In this document: in pieces, positions 26,322 to 34,912 of the stretch | How the letters are laid out: the number at the start of each line of letters is the position of its first letter | Numbering within the stretch: the first letter of the stretch is position 1 | Assembly: GCA_022563775.1 (NCBI GenBank) | Contig: JADFMS010000008.1 | Location: 1 to 39,337, forward strand | Source of the DNA: Fidelibacterota bacterium | GTDB lineage: Bacteria > Marinisomatota > SORT01 | Direction: 5' to 3' | DNA: 39,337 bases | Notes under the pieces: model-generated | Databases searched by the model: none | The model's input: only the letters and a program-made list of their open reading frames with translations | What the model was told of the DNA's origin: nothing | Translations under genes and position numbers: made by a program

Positions 26322-26408
26322 ATGTGGTATGTATACATTATTTACTCAGACAAAATCGACCGTTATTACGTTGGTATTACAGAAAACCTATCAATGATAT
26401 TTGCATAA
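26322..26408 (+). pseudogene. GIY-YIG endonuclease remnant
   Basis: The frame reads MWYVYIIYSDKIDRYYVG followed by ITENLS, then MIFA and a stop (28 residues). The first 22-24 residues match the start of small stand-alone GIY-YIG proteins (YhbQ/COG2827 type, normally about 80-100 residues), with YVYII and YYVG as the two GIY-YIG strands. The catalytic Arg and Glu regions are missing. The frame is cut at or near TATCAATGA, where sequence similar to motA begins on the opposite strand. It sits 50 bp past the tRNA-derived repeat array. Confidence 0.75.
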
Positions 26409-26625
26409 TCCGTCTTGATGCCTATGAATGCATTTTTTGCTACAATAAATACTCCTAAGACATCTCTAAAGGGAAAATTGATCAAGGTAGCGGTAAGTGT
26501 GCCCCCAAGAACTATCATCGCGGACGGCGCATCAAGAAAATCGTTGAAATCACCCCGTTGAAAATCAGTGCCATGACATTACCGGTCACTCCCAAAATAA
26601 ATCCGATAACTGTTGCAATATCCAT
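26366..26625 (-). pseudogene. motA: motA pseudogene (flagellar motor stator fragment, frameshifted)
   Basis: On the minus strand, from ATG 26625 with GGAGG upstream, the frame reads MDIATVIGFILGVTGNVMAL then IFNG. After a one-base shift it continues GDFNDFLDAPSAMIVLGGTL, then TATLINFPFRDVLGVFIVAK and NAFIGIKTDYANIIDRF. This is the N-terminal third of MotA/PomA, including the PSAMIVLGGTLTATLI block. MotA has about 255 residues and four membrane helices; here fewer than 90 residues remain, with a frameshift near 26540 and a break where the GIY-YIG remnant starts. No motB or other flagellar gene is present. The good ribosome binding site and readable sequence suggest recent loss. Confidence 0.8.
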
Positions 26626-26738
26626 TCTGAAACTACCTCCTGCTTTGGGTATTATGATAAGTCTAATGTCTTAAGATACGGAAAAGAGATTCAGGCTTAC
26701 AAGTAAATAACACTTTTTCGCGATATTTTTCTCAGCTA

Positions 26739-26767
26739 TTGACAATTATAGTTTACCCCTTTAATAT
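26739..26767 (+). promoter_or_regulatory. Likely promoter of the 1124-residue secreted protein gene
   Basis: TTGACA (26739-26744), a 17-bp spacer and TAATAT (26762-26767, 4 of 6 to consensus). The start would lie near 26774, giving a leader of about 44 nt with GGAG seven bases before ATG 26818. Confidence 0.55.
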
Positions 26768-26817
26768 GCATGAGTTAATTTAGACAAATATTGATAGCAA
26801 CATAAATGGAGTAATAT

Positions 26818-29800
26818 ATGAATTCACCGGTACAACGAACATTTTCATCTAAATTGATAACCATAGGCATAATAACATTGATAACTCTGCTTTATACCGG
26901 CAGTTCTGTCATCTATGCAAAAAAAGATCCGAGCGACATAACGAATCAACCTCACGATTATAATAAATTCATTTGCGGAACTCGAGCGGACCATTCTCTT
27001 CATTCAAAAGCAAAACTGATCCACGCAGAAAATCTGAAACGCTTATCTGACTTACAACTAGCTCCATCCGTCTCGGCGGACTTCGACGAGGGCGATGTAG
27101 CGGTAATGGTTGATGACGGCATTCTTATCCGACCACCGGCTGCCAATCCGTTCGACCTCGACGGATTGACATTCCTCTTCACGCCAAACGTTAGCGGCGG
27201 TTATGACGTTGATACTGTCTCATTCTCTTTTGATACTACATTCGGATTAAATGTTTTAGCAGGCGACGATACTAACCATGAATTTATCCTTACCGGCGGC
27301 TTTTCGTTTCCCTATTTCGACACTACATGGACAAATATCTGGGTTCGTTCAAATGGAAATGTGACCTTCGGCGATATCGGCAACCCGAGTTTCTTCGATC
27401 CGAACGATTTCGGTTTGGAATTGCCGATGATAGCCGCTTTTTTCGGCGATTTAGATCCTTCGGTAGGCGGCTCCGTTCATGCAAAAGAAGAATTGACAAA
27501 ATTCACCGTCACATGGAATGCCATACCCGAATTCGGCGTAAGCAATTCAAATACACTGCAGCTTGTTCTGAACAATGACGGTTCTTTTCAGGTTACATAC
27601 AATGGATTGGGTATATCAGTTCCTGACAACGGCACCTTAATTGTAGGATTTAATTCGGGAAGAATCGATGCCACCGTTCAGGCGGTAGATTTTTCCGCCG
27701 TACCAATAGCTGGGGATAGCAGTGATATTTTGTTTGAATTGTTTAAACCCGTGGACCCGCTGCCGTCACTTGATGCGGTCGCGATCTTTAAGAAATTTTA
27801 TGAAACCCATGATGATATCTATGACCAGTTAATAATACTGAGTGATTTTGACCAGTTTGATGCGATATCACCTAATGCTGGAGCTTTCCATCTCGGCATA
27901 AGCAATTCAGTACTGGGAATTCACGTAGATACGTTCGACTTTTCTGAAGCTTATGGCTCAGCCGGCAGGCTTAAAAGCTACCTCTGGATGAGTGAACTTG
28001 ACCAATGGCCGGATGATCCGTTTACCCGAAATTTCGGTTTCGGTAGTAATAGCTTCCTTACCGTAATGGGTCAAGAAGCGGGTCACCGCTGGTTATCTCG
28101 CTTGAGATTTGACCCTGGTACCGGCGTTAGCGATCTCTTACTCGGTCGTTCTCTCGCTCACTGGAGTACTTTCTTAGGGTTTGAATTGACATCTACAATG
28201 GAAGGCGGAAATAATTGGGTAGAAATTGCTCCTAACACATATGAAAATCAATCTTTTGTCGATTACTTCTCAAATTTGGATCAATACGCAATTGGTCTGA
28301 GAGCGCCTGAAGAGGTACCTCCGTTCTTTTACATATCCAGCGCTTCAAACAACAGGATTGCTGCAAGAACTGTCGGAACCGTTTCTCCCGGTAGTCAGGC
28401 AACCGGAACACGTGTTGAAGTCACTGTAGAAGACGTTATTGCTGCTGAGGGAGCCAGAATTCCAGCGAGGGATTCTGCGCAAAAGGATCTTCAGCAAGCG
28501 TTTATACTATTAGTACAGCAGGGTACTCTTCCATCAGATGCGGACTTAGACAAAACAAAACGTTTCGTTGCCGCTTGGAAAGATTATTGGGTCGTCGCCA
28601 CAGACGGGAGAAGCACGATGTCTACAAACCTCGATACCGTGTTAGACGTGGCCGCAGTCGAGGGCATTGTCGAAGATGCTATTACAAATCTGCCGATCGA
28701 AAATATACTCGCTATAAATCTTGATACAGGTGTTGAGCAGACGGTCGCGGCAGGCGGGTACTATACATGGCGTACTTTAGCCGATAGCGTTGGAGAACCG
28801 GATGGTTCATTCACACAGATTATCAGCGCCTATCCGTACTTCCCGGATACCTCAGTCGTTTCCGTTACTTTTAACACTACGATTACACAGGACATCAGCC
28901 TTACAGAATTACCAACCGGTTCGATTGCGGGAACTATCACAAATTCAAACTCAGGAGCTTCTGTTGAAGCGCAGGTAGTACTCCACGTATTCAGTGAAAT
29001 CATTGGAGCTTTCGATATTGAAGCAGCGACGGACGGCTCCGGTGGATATTCTTTCGCTGATCTGTATATTACACATCCCGGCGTAATCAGTTATGAAGGA
29101 ATTACAATTTATCCGGACTTTCCGGGTATTCTTACCGAATTTGGAGAAGTAGCGGTAGAAGAAGGAATCGTCAGTACCGTGGATATAGAGGTTGACGCCG
29201 GAGACATACTGCTTGTCAATGATGATCCTAACAGCGGATACAGCGACTACTATACAGATGTTCTTGACTCGCTAAACGTCACTTATCACCACTGGTTCAC
29301 AGCCGAGATAGGCATTGCTCCCGCTCCGGCGGCTGCCACCGAAACAGGCTATCCAATTATAATTTGGTATACAGGAGATGAAACCGCTAATTCACTGAGC
29401 GCATCTGAAGAAGACAGTTTGGCTGCATTTCTTGACGCAGGCGGTCGGCTCTTCCTTACGGGGCAAAATATTGTGGAAAATCTCCCGGATACCAGTGATC
29501 TGCTGACGAATTATCTGCAAGTATCCCACGGTGGCACTTCAGGCCTGTTTTTTGCATCGGGAGTAGAAGGAAATCCTGTCACTTTTGGGCTGAATCTGTT
29601 TGGAGTTTCAGGTGGTGATGGAGCGAATAATCAAACTTCCAAAGATATTCTAATTCCAACTGGAATAGCTGCCGATGCAATGACCTATGGAACAACGGGA
29701 TCGGATGTAGCGGCAGTTACCGTAGATGATGGCAATTACAAAGTATTCCTTACAGGTTTTGGATTTGAAGGATTGAATTCGGGTAACACTGTTTTTACCT

Positions 29801-30192
29801 CCCCTGAAGAACTCATGTTCAGAACACTTACATGGTTTGGCATACCCGGATTGGTTTCAGTTGAAGACGAAATCGTGACTGCGCTGCCGAAAGAATTTTC
29901 TCTCGGACAGAACTATCCGAATCCGTTCAATCCCGAAACTTCCATAAATTACGCGATTCCACAGGATGCATCTGTAAGACTGACGATTTACAATATCTTA
30001 GGACAGAAGATTTCTACCATAGTAGATGAGCAAAAATCGTCGGGTGTTTACTCCGTTAGTTGGAACGGAAGAAATAATACCGGAAATCAAGTAGCTTCCG
30101 GATTGTATTTTTATCGTTTAGAGGCAAAACACATAACCAATGGAAACCAACGGATATTCGTAGATGCCAAGAAGATGCTCCTTTTGCGGTAA
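26818..30192 (+). CDS. Large secreted protein with nidogen-like and degenerate metallopeptidase-like regions, T9SS sorting domain
   Basis: A 1124-residue exported protein (signal region about 12-34). Residues about 150-290 resemble a nidogen/NIDO-like beta domain (FSFPYFDTTWTNIWVRSNGN, then VTFGD). Residues 320-500 look like a secreted metallopeptidase family with the helix MGQEAGHRWLSRL (417-429), then LAHWS, STMEGGNNW and FSNLDQYAIGLRAPEEVPPF. The first zinc-ligand His of HExxH is Gln419 here (codon CAA at 28072), with Glu420 and His423 kept. A CarbopepD-like domain (GSIAGTITNSNSGASVEAQV) and a GATase/ThuA-like domain (ILLVNDDPNSGYSDYYTDVL; GGRLFLTGQNIVENL) follow. The sorting domain (LGQNYPNPFNPETSINYAI) ends KKMLLLR. 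The terminator at 30214 closes the unit. Confidence 0.82.
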   Translation: MNSPVQRTFSSKLITIGIITLITLLYTGSSVIYAKKDPSDITNQPHDYNKFICGTRADHSLHSKAKLIHAENLKRLSDLQLAPSVSADFDEGDVAVMVDDGILIRPPAANPFDLDGLTFLFTPNVSGGYDVDTVSFSFDTTFGLNVLAGDDTNHEFILTGGFSFPYFDTTWTNIWVRSNGNVTFGDIGNPSFFDPNDFGLELPMIAAFFGDLDPSVGGSVHAKEELTKFTVTWNAIPEFGVSNSNTLQLVLNNDGSFQVTYNGLGISVPDNGTLIVGFNSGRIDATVQAVDFSAVPIAGDSSDILFELFKPVDPLPSLDAVAIFKKFYETHDDIYDQLIILSDFDQFDAISPNAGAFHLGISNSVLGIHVDTFDFSEAYGSAGRLKSYLWMSELDQWPDDPFTRNFGFGSNSFLTVMGQEAGHRWLSRLRFDPGTGVSDLLLGRSLAHWSTFLGFELTSTMEGGNNWVEIAPNTYENQSFVDYFSNLDQYAIGLRAPEEVPPFFYISSASNNRIAARTVGTVSPGSQATGTRVEVTVEDVIAAEGARIPARDSAQKDLQQAFILLVQQGTLPSDADLDKTKRFVAAWKDYWVVATDGRSTMSTNLDTVLDVAAVEGIVEDAITNLPIENILAINLDTGVEQTVAAGGYYTWRTLADSVGEPDGSFTQIISAYPYFPDTSVVSVTFNTTITQDISLTELPTGSIAGTITNSNSGASVEAQVVLHVFSEIIGAFDIEAATDGSGGYSFADLYITHPGVISYEGITIYPDFPGILTEFGEVAVEEGIVSTVDIEVDAGDILLVNDDPNSGYSDYYTDVLDSLNVTYHHWFTAEIGIAPAPAAATETGYPIIIWYTGDETANSLSASEEDSLAAFLDAGGRLFLTGQNIVENLPDTSDLLTNYLQVSHGGTSGLFFASGVEGNPVTFGLNLFGVSGGDGANNQTSKDILIPTGIAADAMTYGTTGSDVAAVTVDDGNYKVFLTGFGFEGLNSGNTVFTSPEELMFRTLTWFGIPGLVSVEDEIVTALPKEFSLGQNYPNPFNPETSINYAIPQDASVRLTIYNILGQKISTIVDEQKSSGVYSVSWNGRNNTGNQVASGLYFYRLEAKHITNGNQRIFVDAKKMLLLR

Positions 30193-30213
30193 CAGTGAGA
30201 ACTATCACTTAAT

Positions 30214-30250
30214 AAAGAGCCGGAGACTTTATTCCGGCTCTTTAAATTTT
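30214..30250 (+). terminator. Rho-independent terminator of the 1124-residue protein gene
   Basis: A perfect 11-bp inverted repeat AAAGAGCCGGA (30214-30224) and TCCGGCTCTTT (30233-30243), followed by AAATTTTT. It lies 21 bp after the stop. Confidence 0.9.
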
Positions 30251-30261
30251 TAAAATAAGCA

Positions 30262-30296
30262 TTAAAAAAAGGTTCACATATTCCGATGTGAACCTT
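30262..30296 (-). terminator. Second hairpin, terminator-like on the minus strand
   Basis: A perfect 10-bp inverted repeat, AAGGTTCACA (30269-30278) and TGTGAACCTT (30287-30296). Read on the minus strand it is followed by a run of T. No minus-strand gene lies to its right before trmH, so it either blocks antisense transcription or is left from a lost gene. Confidence 0.5.
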
Positions 30297-30439
30297 AAAA
30301 TATATTCTTGAAATAATATCCATTAGTTAGCCGCTAACTTTTCATCCATTTTTTTGTAATCCGAATTAACAACAACAAAAGAGTGTTAAAAATGTCAGCG
30401 TATCTTATCTTTATTGACGCTATCGGACAGGCATATTGA

Positions 30440-31141
30440 ATGAATGAAAAAGTAAAATCAGAATTGATAACTCATCTTTCCTCTTTTCTATCTGAGGAAA
30501 GAAACAGCAAATTCGATGATGTATTACTGAACAGAACACGAAAAATCACGGTGGTTTTAGAGGATTTATATCAATCGCATAATGCGAGCGCGGTGATCCG
30601 TTCGTGCGAACTATTCGGAATTCAGAATATCCATGTAATTGAGGGAAATAATAAATTTTCCACAAATAATGAAATTAGCGTAGGCTCTGCAGGTTGGGTT
30701 AATATCTATAAATATGGTCACAATTCCGAACACGATGCATCATCCTGTTACCATCGGTTAAAAGAATCGGGCTATACCATTGTTGCAACCTCTCCGGACG
30801 AGGAATCTAAAGGATTGGACAGCATAAATATTGATGATAAAGTAGCATTGCTCTTTGGCACTGAGGAAAATGGACTAAGCGAAGAGGCATTAGCAATTTC
30901 AGACTATAGTGTCGCCATTCCCATGTACGGATTTACCGAAAGTTTCAATGTTTCAGTAGCCTGTTCCCTCATACTGAGAGATTTGGTAGAAAGACTCAGG
31001 CGTTCAAATTCGAATTGGAAACTTTCTGCAGAGGAGATCAACGATATAAAATATTCATGGTTAATGAAGTCCGTTAAAAACTCCGACTTGATTGTGAAAC
31101 GGTTTCTTAATGAAAGAGTATTACCATCGGATAAATCATAA
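30440..31141 (+). CDS. trmH: tRNA 2'-O-ribose methyltransferase, TrmH-like (SPOUT family)
   Basis: A 233-residue SPOUT-fold methyltransferase. Motif 1 is NASAVIRSCELFG (Asn48, Arg54), motif 2 LLFGTEENGLSEEAL (138-151) and motif 3 IPMYGFTESFNVSVACSL (160-177), which form the trefoil knot that binds S-adenosylmethionine. The C-terminal extension with WKLSAEEINDIKYSWLMKSVK resembles the TrmH_C tail specific to TrmH, which methylates the 2'-O of G18 in the tRNA D loop. The length is near that of TrmH (about 230). The ribosome binding site is weak. It converges with the SDR gene with a 6-bp overlap of coding ends. Confidence 0.88.
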   Translation: MNEKVKSELITHLSSFLSEERNSKFDDVLLNRTRKITVVLEDLYQSHNASAVIRSCELFGIQNIHVIEGNNKFSTNNEISVGSAGWVNIYKYGHNSEHDASSCYHRLKESGYTIVATSPDEESKGLDSINIDDKVALLFGTEENGLSEEALAISDYSVAIPMYGFTESFNVSVACSLILRDLVERLRRSNSNWKLSAEEINDIKYSWLMKSVKNSDLIVKRFLNERVLPSDKS

Positions 31142-31933
31142 GCCGGGTCTCATCATTTTCATTATAGCGCCACTAATCTTTACTGAAGTCCCTCTCGGCA
31201 TTAAACGTGACGAAAAAGCGCCGATATAATTCAGAGCTCCATGGACAATGGATGGTCTTTTCCCAAGCTTGCGAATAGCTAATTCTACCACATTTTCAGA
31301 TTTCGCCGGTGTCGGACCTTTTGCGTGTGTTATATGGGCATGCGATTGGAATTCTGTTGTCGTGTAACCGGGAGACAGACCCATTATATCTATTCCCTGT
31401 TTTCGATATTCCCCCCACAACCCTTCTGCAAGGAAAAGGTTGAAAACCTTTGTCGCAGCATAAACACTAAAAAGCGGTACCCCTTGATAGGCAGCCGTTG
31501 ACGCTAAAAATATAACTGCTCCCTTACCTCTTTTTAACATCGGGTCAATAAATGCGTGGGTAAGCGCAACAGGGACAACGCAATTAAGTTTTACCATCTC
31601 TATCTGATAATCGTAATCGTTTTCATGGAACTTCCCTAACATGCCGTATCCGGCGTTGTTAATTAGAACACCTATTTCTTTATCCCCGACCTTGTTTTTA
31701 ATATTATCAACTGCGTCGGACTTGATGAGATCCTGTCCTATTACCTGTGTTTTAACGCTGCATTCATTCTCTACTTCTTCTGCGATGGCATTCATTTTAT
31801 CTACCCGCCTCGCAACCAAAATGATATTCATCTTTTTCTTAGCCAGCTGTCTGACAAAGTCCTCCCCTAATCCTGAAGATGCTCCGGTCACAAGAGCCCA
31901 TTCGCCATATCGTCGCTTCCAATTACTTTCCAA
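31136..31933 (-). CDS. Short-chain dehydrogenase/reductase
   Basis: A 265-residue classical SDR. The cofactor loop is VTGASSGLGEDF (15-26), followed by VARR after the second strand (a basic residue there favours NADPH). NNAGYG (92-97) and the catalytic set Asn117, Ser145 (LASTAAY), Tyr158 and Lys162 (YAATK) are present. The C-terminal part (LSPGYTTTEFQSHAH, LMPRGTSVKISGAIMKMMRP) resembles the DltE/YqjQ-like group often annotated as oxidoreductases of unknown substrate. It is single-gene and convergent with trmH. Substrate unknown. Confidence 0.88.
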   Translation of the reverse strand: MESNWKRRYGEWALVTGASSGLGEDFVRQLAKKKMNIILVARRVDKMNAIAEEVENECSVKTQVIGQDLIKSDAVDNIKNKVGDKEIGVLINNAGYGMLGKFHENDYDYQIEMVKLNCVVPVALTHAFIDPMLKRGKGAVIFLASTAAYQGVPLFSVYAATKVFNLFLAEGLWGEYRKQGIDIMGLSPGYTTTEFQSHAHITHAKGPTPAKSENVVELAIRKLGKRPSIVHGALNYIGAFSSRLMPRGTSVKISGAIMKMMRPGL

Positions 31934-32072
31934 TGCTTTTCATCCTTTTTAATTTTAATTTATCAATTCAGAAAATATCCGTTTTATAATTCAGGAGATT
32001 AACTTTATGTTGATATAAGTTATTTTTTACCTTATTTCATTATGGTCTTAATACTACTTTTACGAATAAACT

Positions 32073-32966
32073 ATGAAAATCGCCCAAATTAGTAAATATA
32101 AATTGCCTCAGAAGGGATACGGTGGAACATCGCGAGTAATAGATTGGCTGTCGAAAGCTCTTATCAAGTTAGGTCACACCGTTTACCTTATCTCTCGAAA
32201 GGGAACAAACATACCTGGAGTAGAACTCATCCTTACTCCGAAGAATGTTTCTGATTTTACGCCATTCATTCCCGAAGATACTGACATAGTTCATTTTCAC
32301 GATACAAACACAGTATTCCCTGACAAACCATTTATAATCACTATGCACGGTAATGATTCAAATGCAAAATTCTTACCTAACACTGTTTTCGTAAGCAAAA
32401 ATCATGCATCAAGGCATAAACTGGACCGATACGTATATAATGGAATTGACCCGTCTGAATTCATATTTCAAGAAGAAAAGGATGATTATTTTTTATTCCT
32501 CTCAAAAGTGTCTCGAAGAATTAAAGGAATTAGAACTGCGATTGAACTTGCAAAGATACATGGTTTTAATCTAATCGTAGCGGGAGGGCGGCGGTTAAAT
32601 TTCAGTAGTAACATAACTTACGTAGGTGAGGTTGAGGGGATAAAAAAGGCTAAATTGCTTGCGGGTGCGAAAGCGCTTATCTTTCCGATTATTTGGAATG
32701 AACCTTTCGGTCTTGTTGTCCCGGAGGCTCTTATAAGTGGCACGCCTGTTATTACGACCAATAGGGGTTCGATGCCCGAACTTGTACCTAACGATGTAGG
32801 ATATAGATGTGATAATTTTGAAGAGTTTGAGGCGGCAATTAATAATGTCCACACAATATCAAACTATAGATGTAGAGAATGGGCTATGGATAATTTTTCA
32901 TCTGATGTGATGGCTAAATCTTATATTGATGAATACATTAAAATAATTAATAGTAAGACTCCATGA
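32073..32966 (+). CDS. Glycosyltransferase, family 4 (GT-B fold)
   Basis: A 297-residue protein with the GT-B two-domain pattern. The start MKIAQISKYKLPQKGYGGTS carries the acceptor-domain glycine loop. A linker passes to the donor-binding domain from about residue 140 (FLFLSKVSRRIKGIRTAIELA). The classic GT4 signature is NEPFGLVVPEALISGTPVITTNRGSMPELV in segments (about 209-238), holding the E-x7-E motif that binds the sugar nucleotide. It is shorter than most GT4 enzymes (340-400 residues), mainly because the N-terminal domain is compact; a full Rossmann start is present, so it is not obviously truncated. It probably adds a sugar to a glycan or glycolipid. No clear ribosome binding site is visible. 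Confidence 0.85.
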   Translation: MKIAQISKYKLPQKGYGGTSRVIDWLSKALIKLGHTVYLISRKGTNIPGVELILTPKNVSDFTPFIPEDTDIVHFHDTNTVFPDKPFIITMHGNDSNAKFLPNTVFVSKNHASRHKLDRYVYNGIDPSEFIFQEEKDDYFLFLSKVSRRIKGIRTAIELAKIHGFNLIVAGGRRLNFSSNITYVGEVEGIKKAKLLAGAKALIFPIIWNEPFGLVVPEALISGTPVITTNRGSMPELVPNDVGYRCDNFEEFEAAINNVHTISNYRCREWAMDNFSSDVMAKSYIDEYIKIINSKTP

Positions 32967-32970
32967 ATGG

Positions 32971-33000
32971 AAGGAGACGTTTTAGACTCTCCTTTAATTT
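32971..33000 (+). terminator. Probable terminator after the glycosyltransferase gene
   Basis: AAGGAGA (32971-32977) pairs with TCTCCTT (32988-32994) across a 10-nt loop, followed by TAATTT. The U tract is modest. It lies in the 54-bp gap between the converging glycosyltransferase and cytochrome-like genes. Confidence 0.55.
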
Positions 33001-33020
33001 ATGCTGAATACTCTTCTAAC

Positions 33021-33719
33021 TTATTTCAGAAATAGAAGTTTCTTAGTGGTTTTACCTCCGCCGGCTTCAAGAGTATAAAAATATATTCCGGAACTGTTGT
33101 TAGCGGCATTCCAAGTTACGGAATAAACTCCCTGATTTAGAGTTTCATTCAGAAGAACAGCTATCTCTTGACCGAGAACGTTATATACCGCCAACTTTAC
33201 TTCCGCCTTGCGAGCAATCGTGTATTCGATGGTTGTTTGCGGATTGAATGGATTAGGGTAGTTCTGTTCAAGTTCAAACCCCTCAGGTAATGACTTTTCA
33301 TTCCCAAGAACTGATAGAACGGCGCCGTCGCTTATCCATTGCCTGATGGAAGCAATAGTTGCCTCACTCAAGAATGGGCCGCCAAATGGCATCCGGCTGC
33401 CGAAGACATTTCCGCCAGTGTTGGTTACTCCCTCCAGCTTCCAGATAAGTGGACTGGTATCGGGACTGCCGGCAATAACAAGAGGAGCATTATTTGTTGT
33501 ACTTGCACCTGTTATTTCACCGTAAGATGTGCCGACTTGAAGATTCAAACCACCGAATGTATTACCTGATATATGACACCCCCTGGATGTGCAATTATTG
33601 GTGAAAATAGGTTGAATATCTGTTTCATAATCTAAACTTTGAGCCTTTGCCGTACTTATTAATGAAACTGTAATAAGAAACATCGTAAGCAAAGCGTTCA
33701 TCTGTAGCATCTTTTTCAT
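33021..33719 (-). CDS. Secreted c-type-cytochrome-like protein with T9SS sorting domain
   Basis: A 232-residue protein. Residues 1-26 are a signal peptide ending in AKA. Residues 28-135 form a small cytochrome-like domain: DIQPIFTNNCTSRGCHISG with Cys43, Cys48 and His49 in an unusual CX4CH spacing, a possible distal ligand Met110 in SRMPFGG, and SEATIASIRQWISDGA, the closing helix seen in planctomycete-type cytochrome domains. Residues about 145-232 are the sorting domain (LEQNYPNPFNPQTTIEYTI, ending TTKKLLFLK). It is likely a surface-exposed haem or redox protein; whether haem is bound with this spacing is not shown. AAAGGATG precedes the ATG. It follows the flavoprotein gene after 50 bp. 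Confidence 0.8.
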   Translation of the reverse strand: MKKMLQMNALLTMFLITVSLISTAKAQSLDYETDIQPIFTNNCTSRGCHISGNTFGGLNLQVGTSYGEITGASTTNNAPLVIAGSPDTSPLIWKLEGVTNTGGNVFGSRMPFGGPFLSEATIASIRQWISDGAVLSVLGNEKSLPEGFELEQNYPNPFNPQTTIEYTIARKAEVKLAVYNVLGQEIAVLLNETLNQGVYSVTWNAANNSSGIYFYTLEAGGGKTTKKLLFLK

Positions 33720-33769
33720 AGAAACATCCTTTCTTTATTATATTGATATCACCTTAACATTGATAATCA

Positions 33770-34897
33770 TCAGAGGTTCTTATTTCCAATTTTATCCAGC
33801 AATTTTTTCCTATTTTTCGATCTGATTCTGTAGTCGATGCTGTCAACAGCACGAACCGCATATTCTTGAGCTGTATAAATTTGCTTCATCACTATTTCGT
33901 CATCTCTTTTTGCCATGTCACCGACCGCGAAAAGATTGCGAACCGAAGTTTCCGCCCTTCTATCGACCTTCACATGACGTTTATCCTCGGATAGTCCTTC
34001 GTCGTCCAACTCTGCTCCAAGCTGTATCAATAGGTCGTTATAGACTTTGTGCAAACCCAAAGCCACCAGGGCGAATTTGACCTCCACCTCCTCGCCGTCA
34101 GCCAGGACGAACCGCCTAAGCTGTCCGCCTTTTTCTCCGACAGCATCTGTTATTCTCTGAGTGTAGACACTGATTCCATATTCAGATAAGAGCTTCTTTG
34201 TATCATCATCCGAATTCAACTCCTCGCCATTCGTAAGGATGCTGACTTGTATTCCATAGCGTTCATGCAGCATAAACGAGAGCTGTTCGGCTGCTTTTCC
34301 GCTGCCGATAACAGCAACGTTATCTCCCCTCGTGAGATGTCCTTCACATCGGATGCAATAAAGAATGGTTTCTCTGTTCGCAAAAGGATATATCCATTTG
34401 GTAGAATCGACTGTCTCCCCTCCTCGCTCTTTCATCACATGAGGTTGTTCATCCATGACACCCGTTGCAAGGATAACATACTCCGACCGCGCTTCAAATT
34501 CTCCATCGGAAATTATAAAAAGTTCATCCTCTCTGCTTGCCGACACTGCCGCGCTGTCAATTATGTTAATATTATCAGGATATCCTGATTCAATCCTCTC
34601 CCGTGTGTTATTGAGAATTGCCGTTCCACTGATATGAATATGAGTTTCGTTTATCCTCTTTCTTAATTCATCATCATCCGGAGATTTAAACGCTTTAAGT
34701 AATTCGCCTTTTACTATCCCCTCATGAAAACCAACCATATTATCGATATTATATATCCACTTTGAGCGAGAGGCTTTTGATGTCTGTTTATCGCCGTAGA
34801 ACCAGCAGACATTCAGATCGTACTGGACTGCTCTCAGCGCGGATGCCGACCCGCCGATTCCGCCGCCTACTATAATTATATCATACGATTTACTCAT
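33770..34897 (-). CDS. Thioredoxin-reductase-like FAD/NAD(P)H oxidoreductase
   Basis: A 375-residue two-dinucleotide-binding flavoprotein. FAD site: IIIVGGGIGGSASALRA (7-23), and a second FAD contact in the RNLFAVGDMAKRDDE region. NAD(P)H site: VAVIGSGKAAEQL (194-206). Between them is YCIRCEGH with Cys181 and Cys184, at the position of the thioredoxin reductase redox pair (usually CATC). It is longer than TrxB (about 310-320) because of insertions near residues 65-120 and a C-terminal tail. Its partner is not evident; no thioredoxin gene is adjacent. It is 15 bp downstream of the pirin gene and probably co-transcribed with it. Confidence 0.8.
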   Translation of the reverse strand: MSKSYDIIIVGGGIGGSASALRAVQYDLNVCWFYGDKQTSKASRSKWIYNIDNMVGFHEGIVKGELLKAFKSPDDDELRKRINETHIHISGTAILNNTRERIESGYPDNINIIDSAAVSASREDELFIISDGEFEARSEYVILATGVMDEQPHVMKERGGETVDSTKWIYPFANRETILYCIRCEGHLTRGDNVAVIGSGKAAEQLSFMLHERYGIQVSILTNGEELNSDDDTKKLLSEYGISVYTQRITDAVGEKGGQLRRFVLADGEEVEVKFALVALGLHKVYNDLLIQLGAELDDEGLSEDKRHVKVDRRAETSVRNLFAVGDMAKRDDEIVMKQIYTAQEYAVRAVDSIDYRIRSKNRKKLLDKIGNKNL

Positions 34898-34912
34898 AAC
34901 AGTTATTCCGAT

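Noticed and set aside
26038..26397. Open frame of 119 codons running through tRNA-Asp and its repeats (and similar ones on both strands)
   Set aside because: Frames stay open only because the repeat unit is 45 bp, a multiple of three; the translation is tRNA sequence plus repeats.
31993..32018. AGGAG followed by ATG-TTG-ATA-stop upstream of the glycosyltransferase gene
   Set aside because: A three-codon frame; no sign of a leader peptide for attenuation and no hairpin pair beside it.
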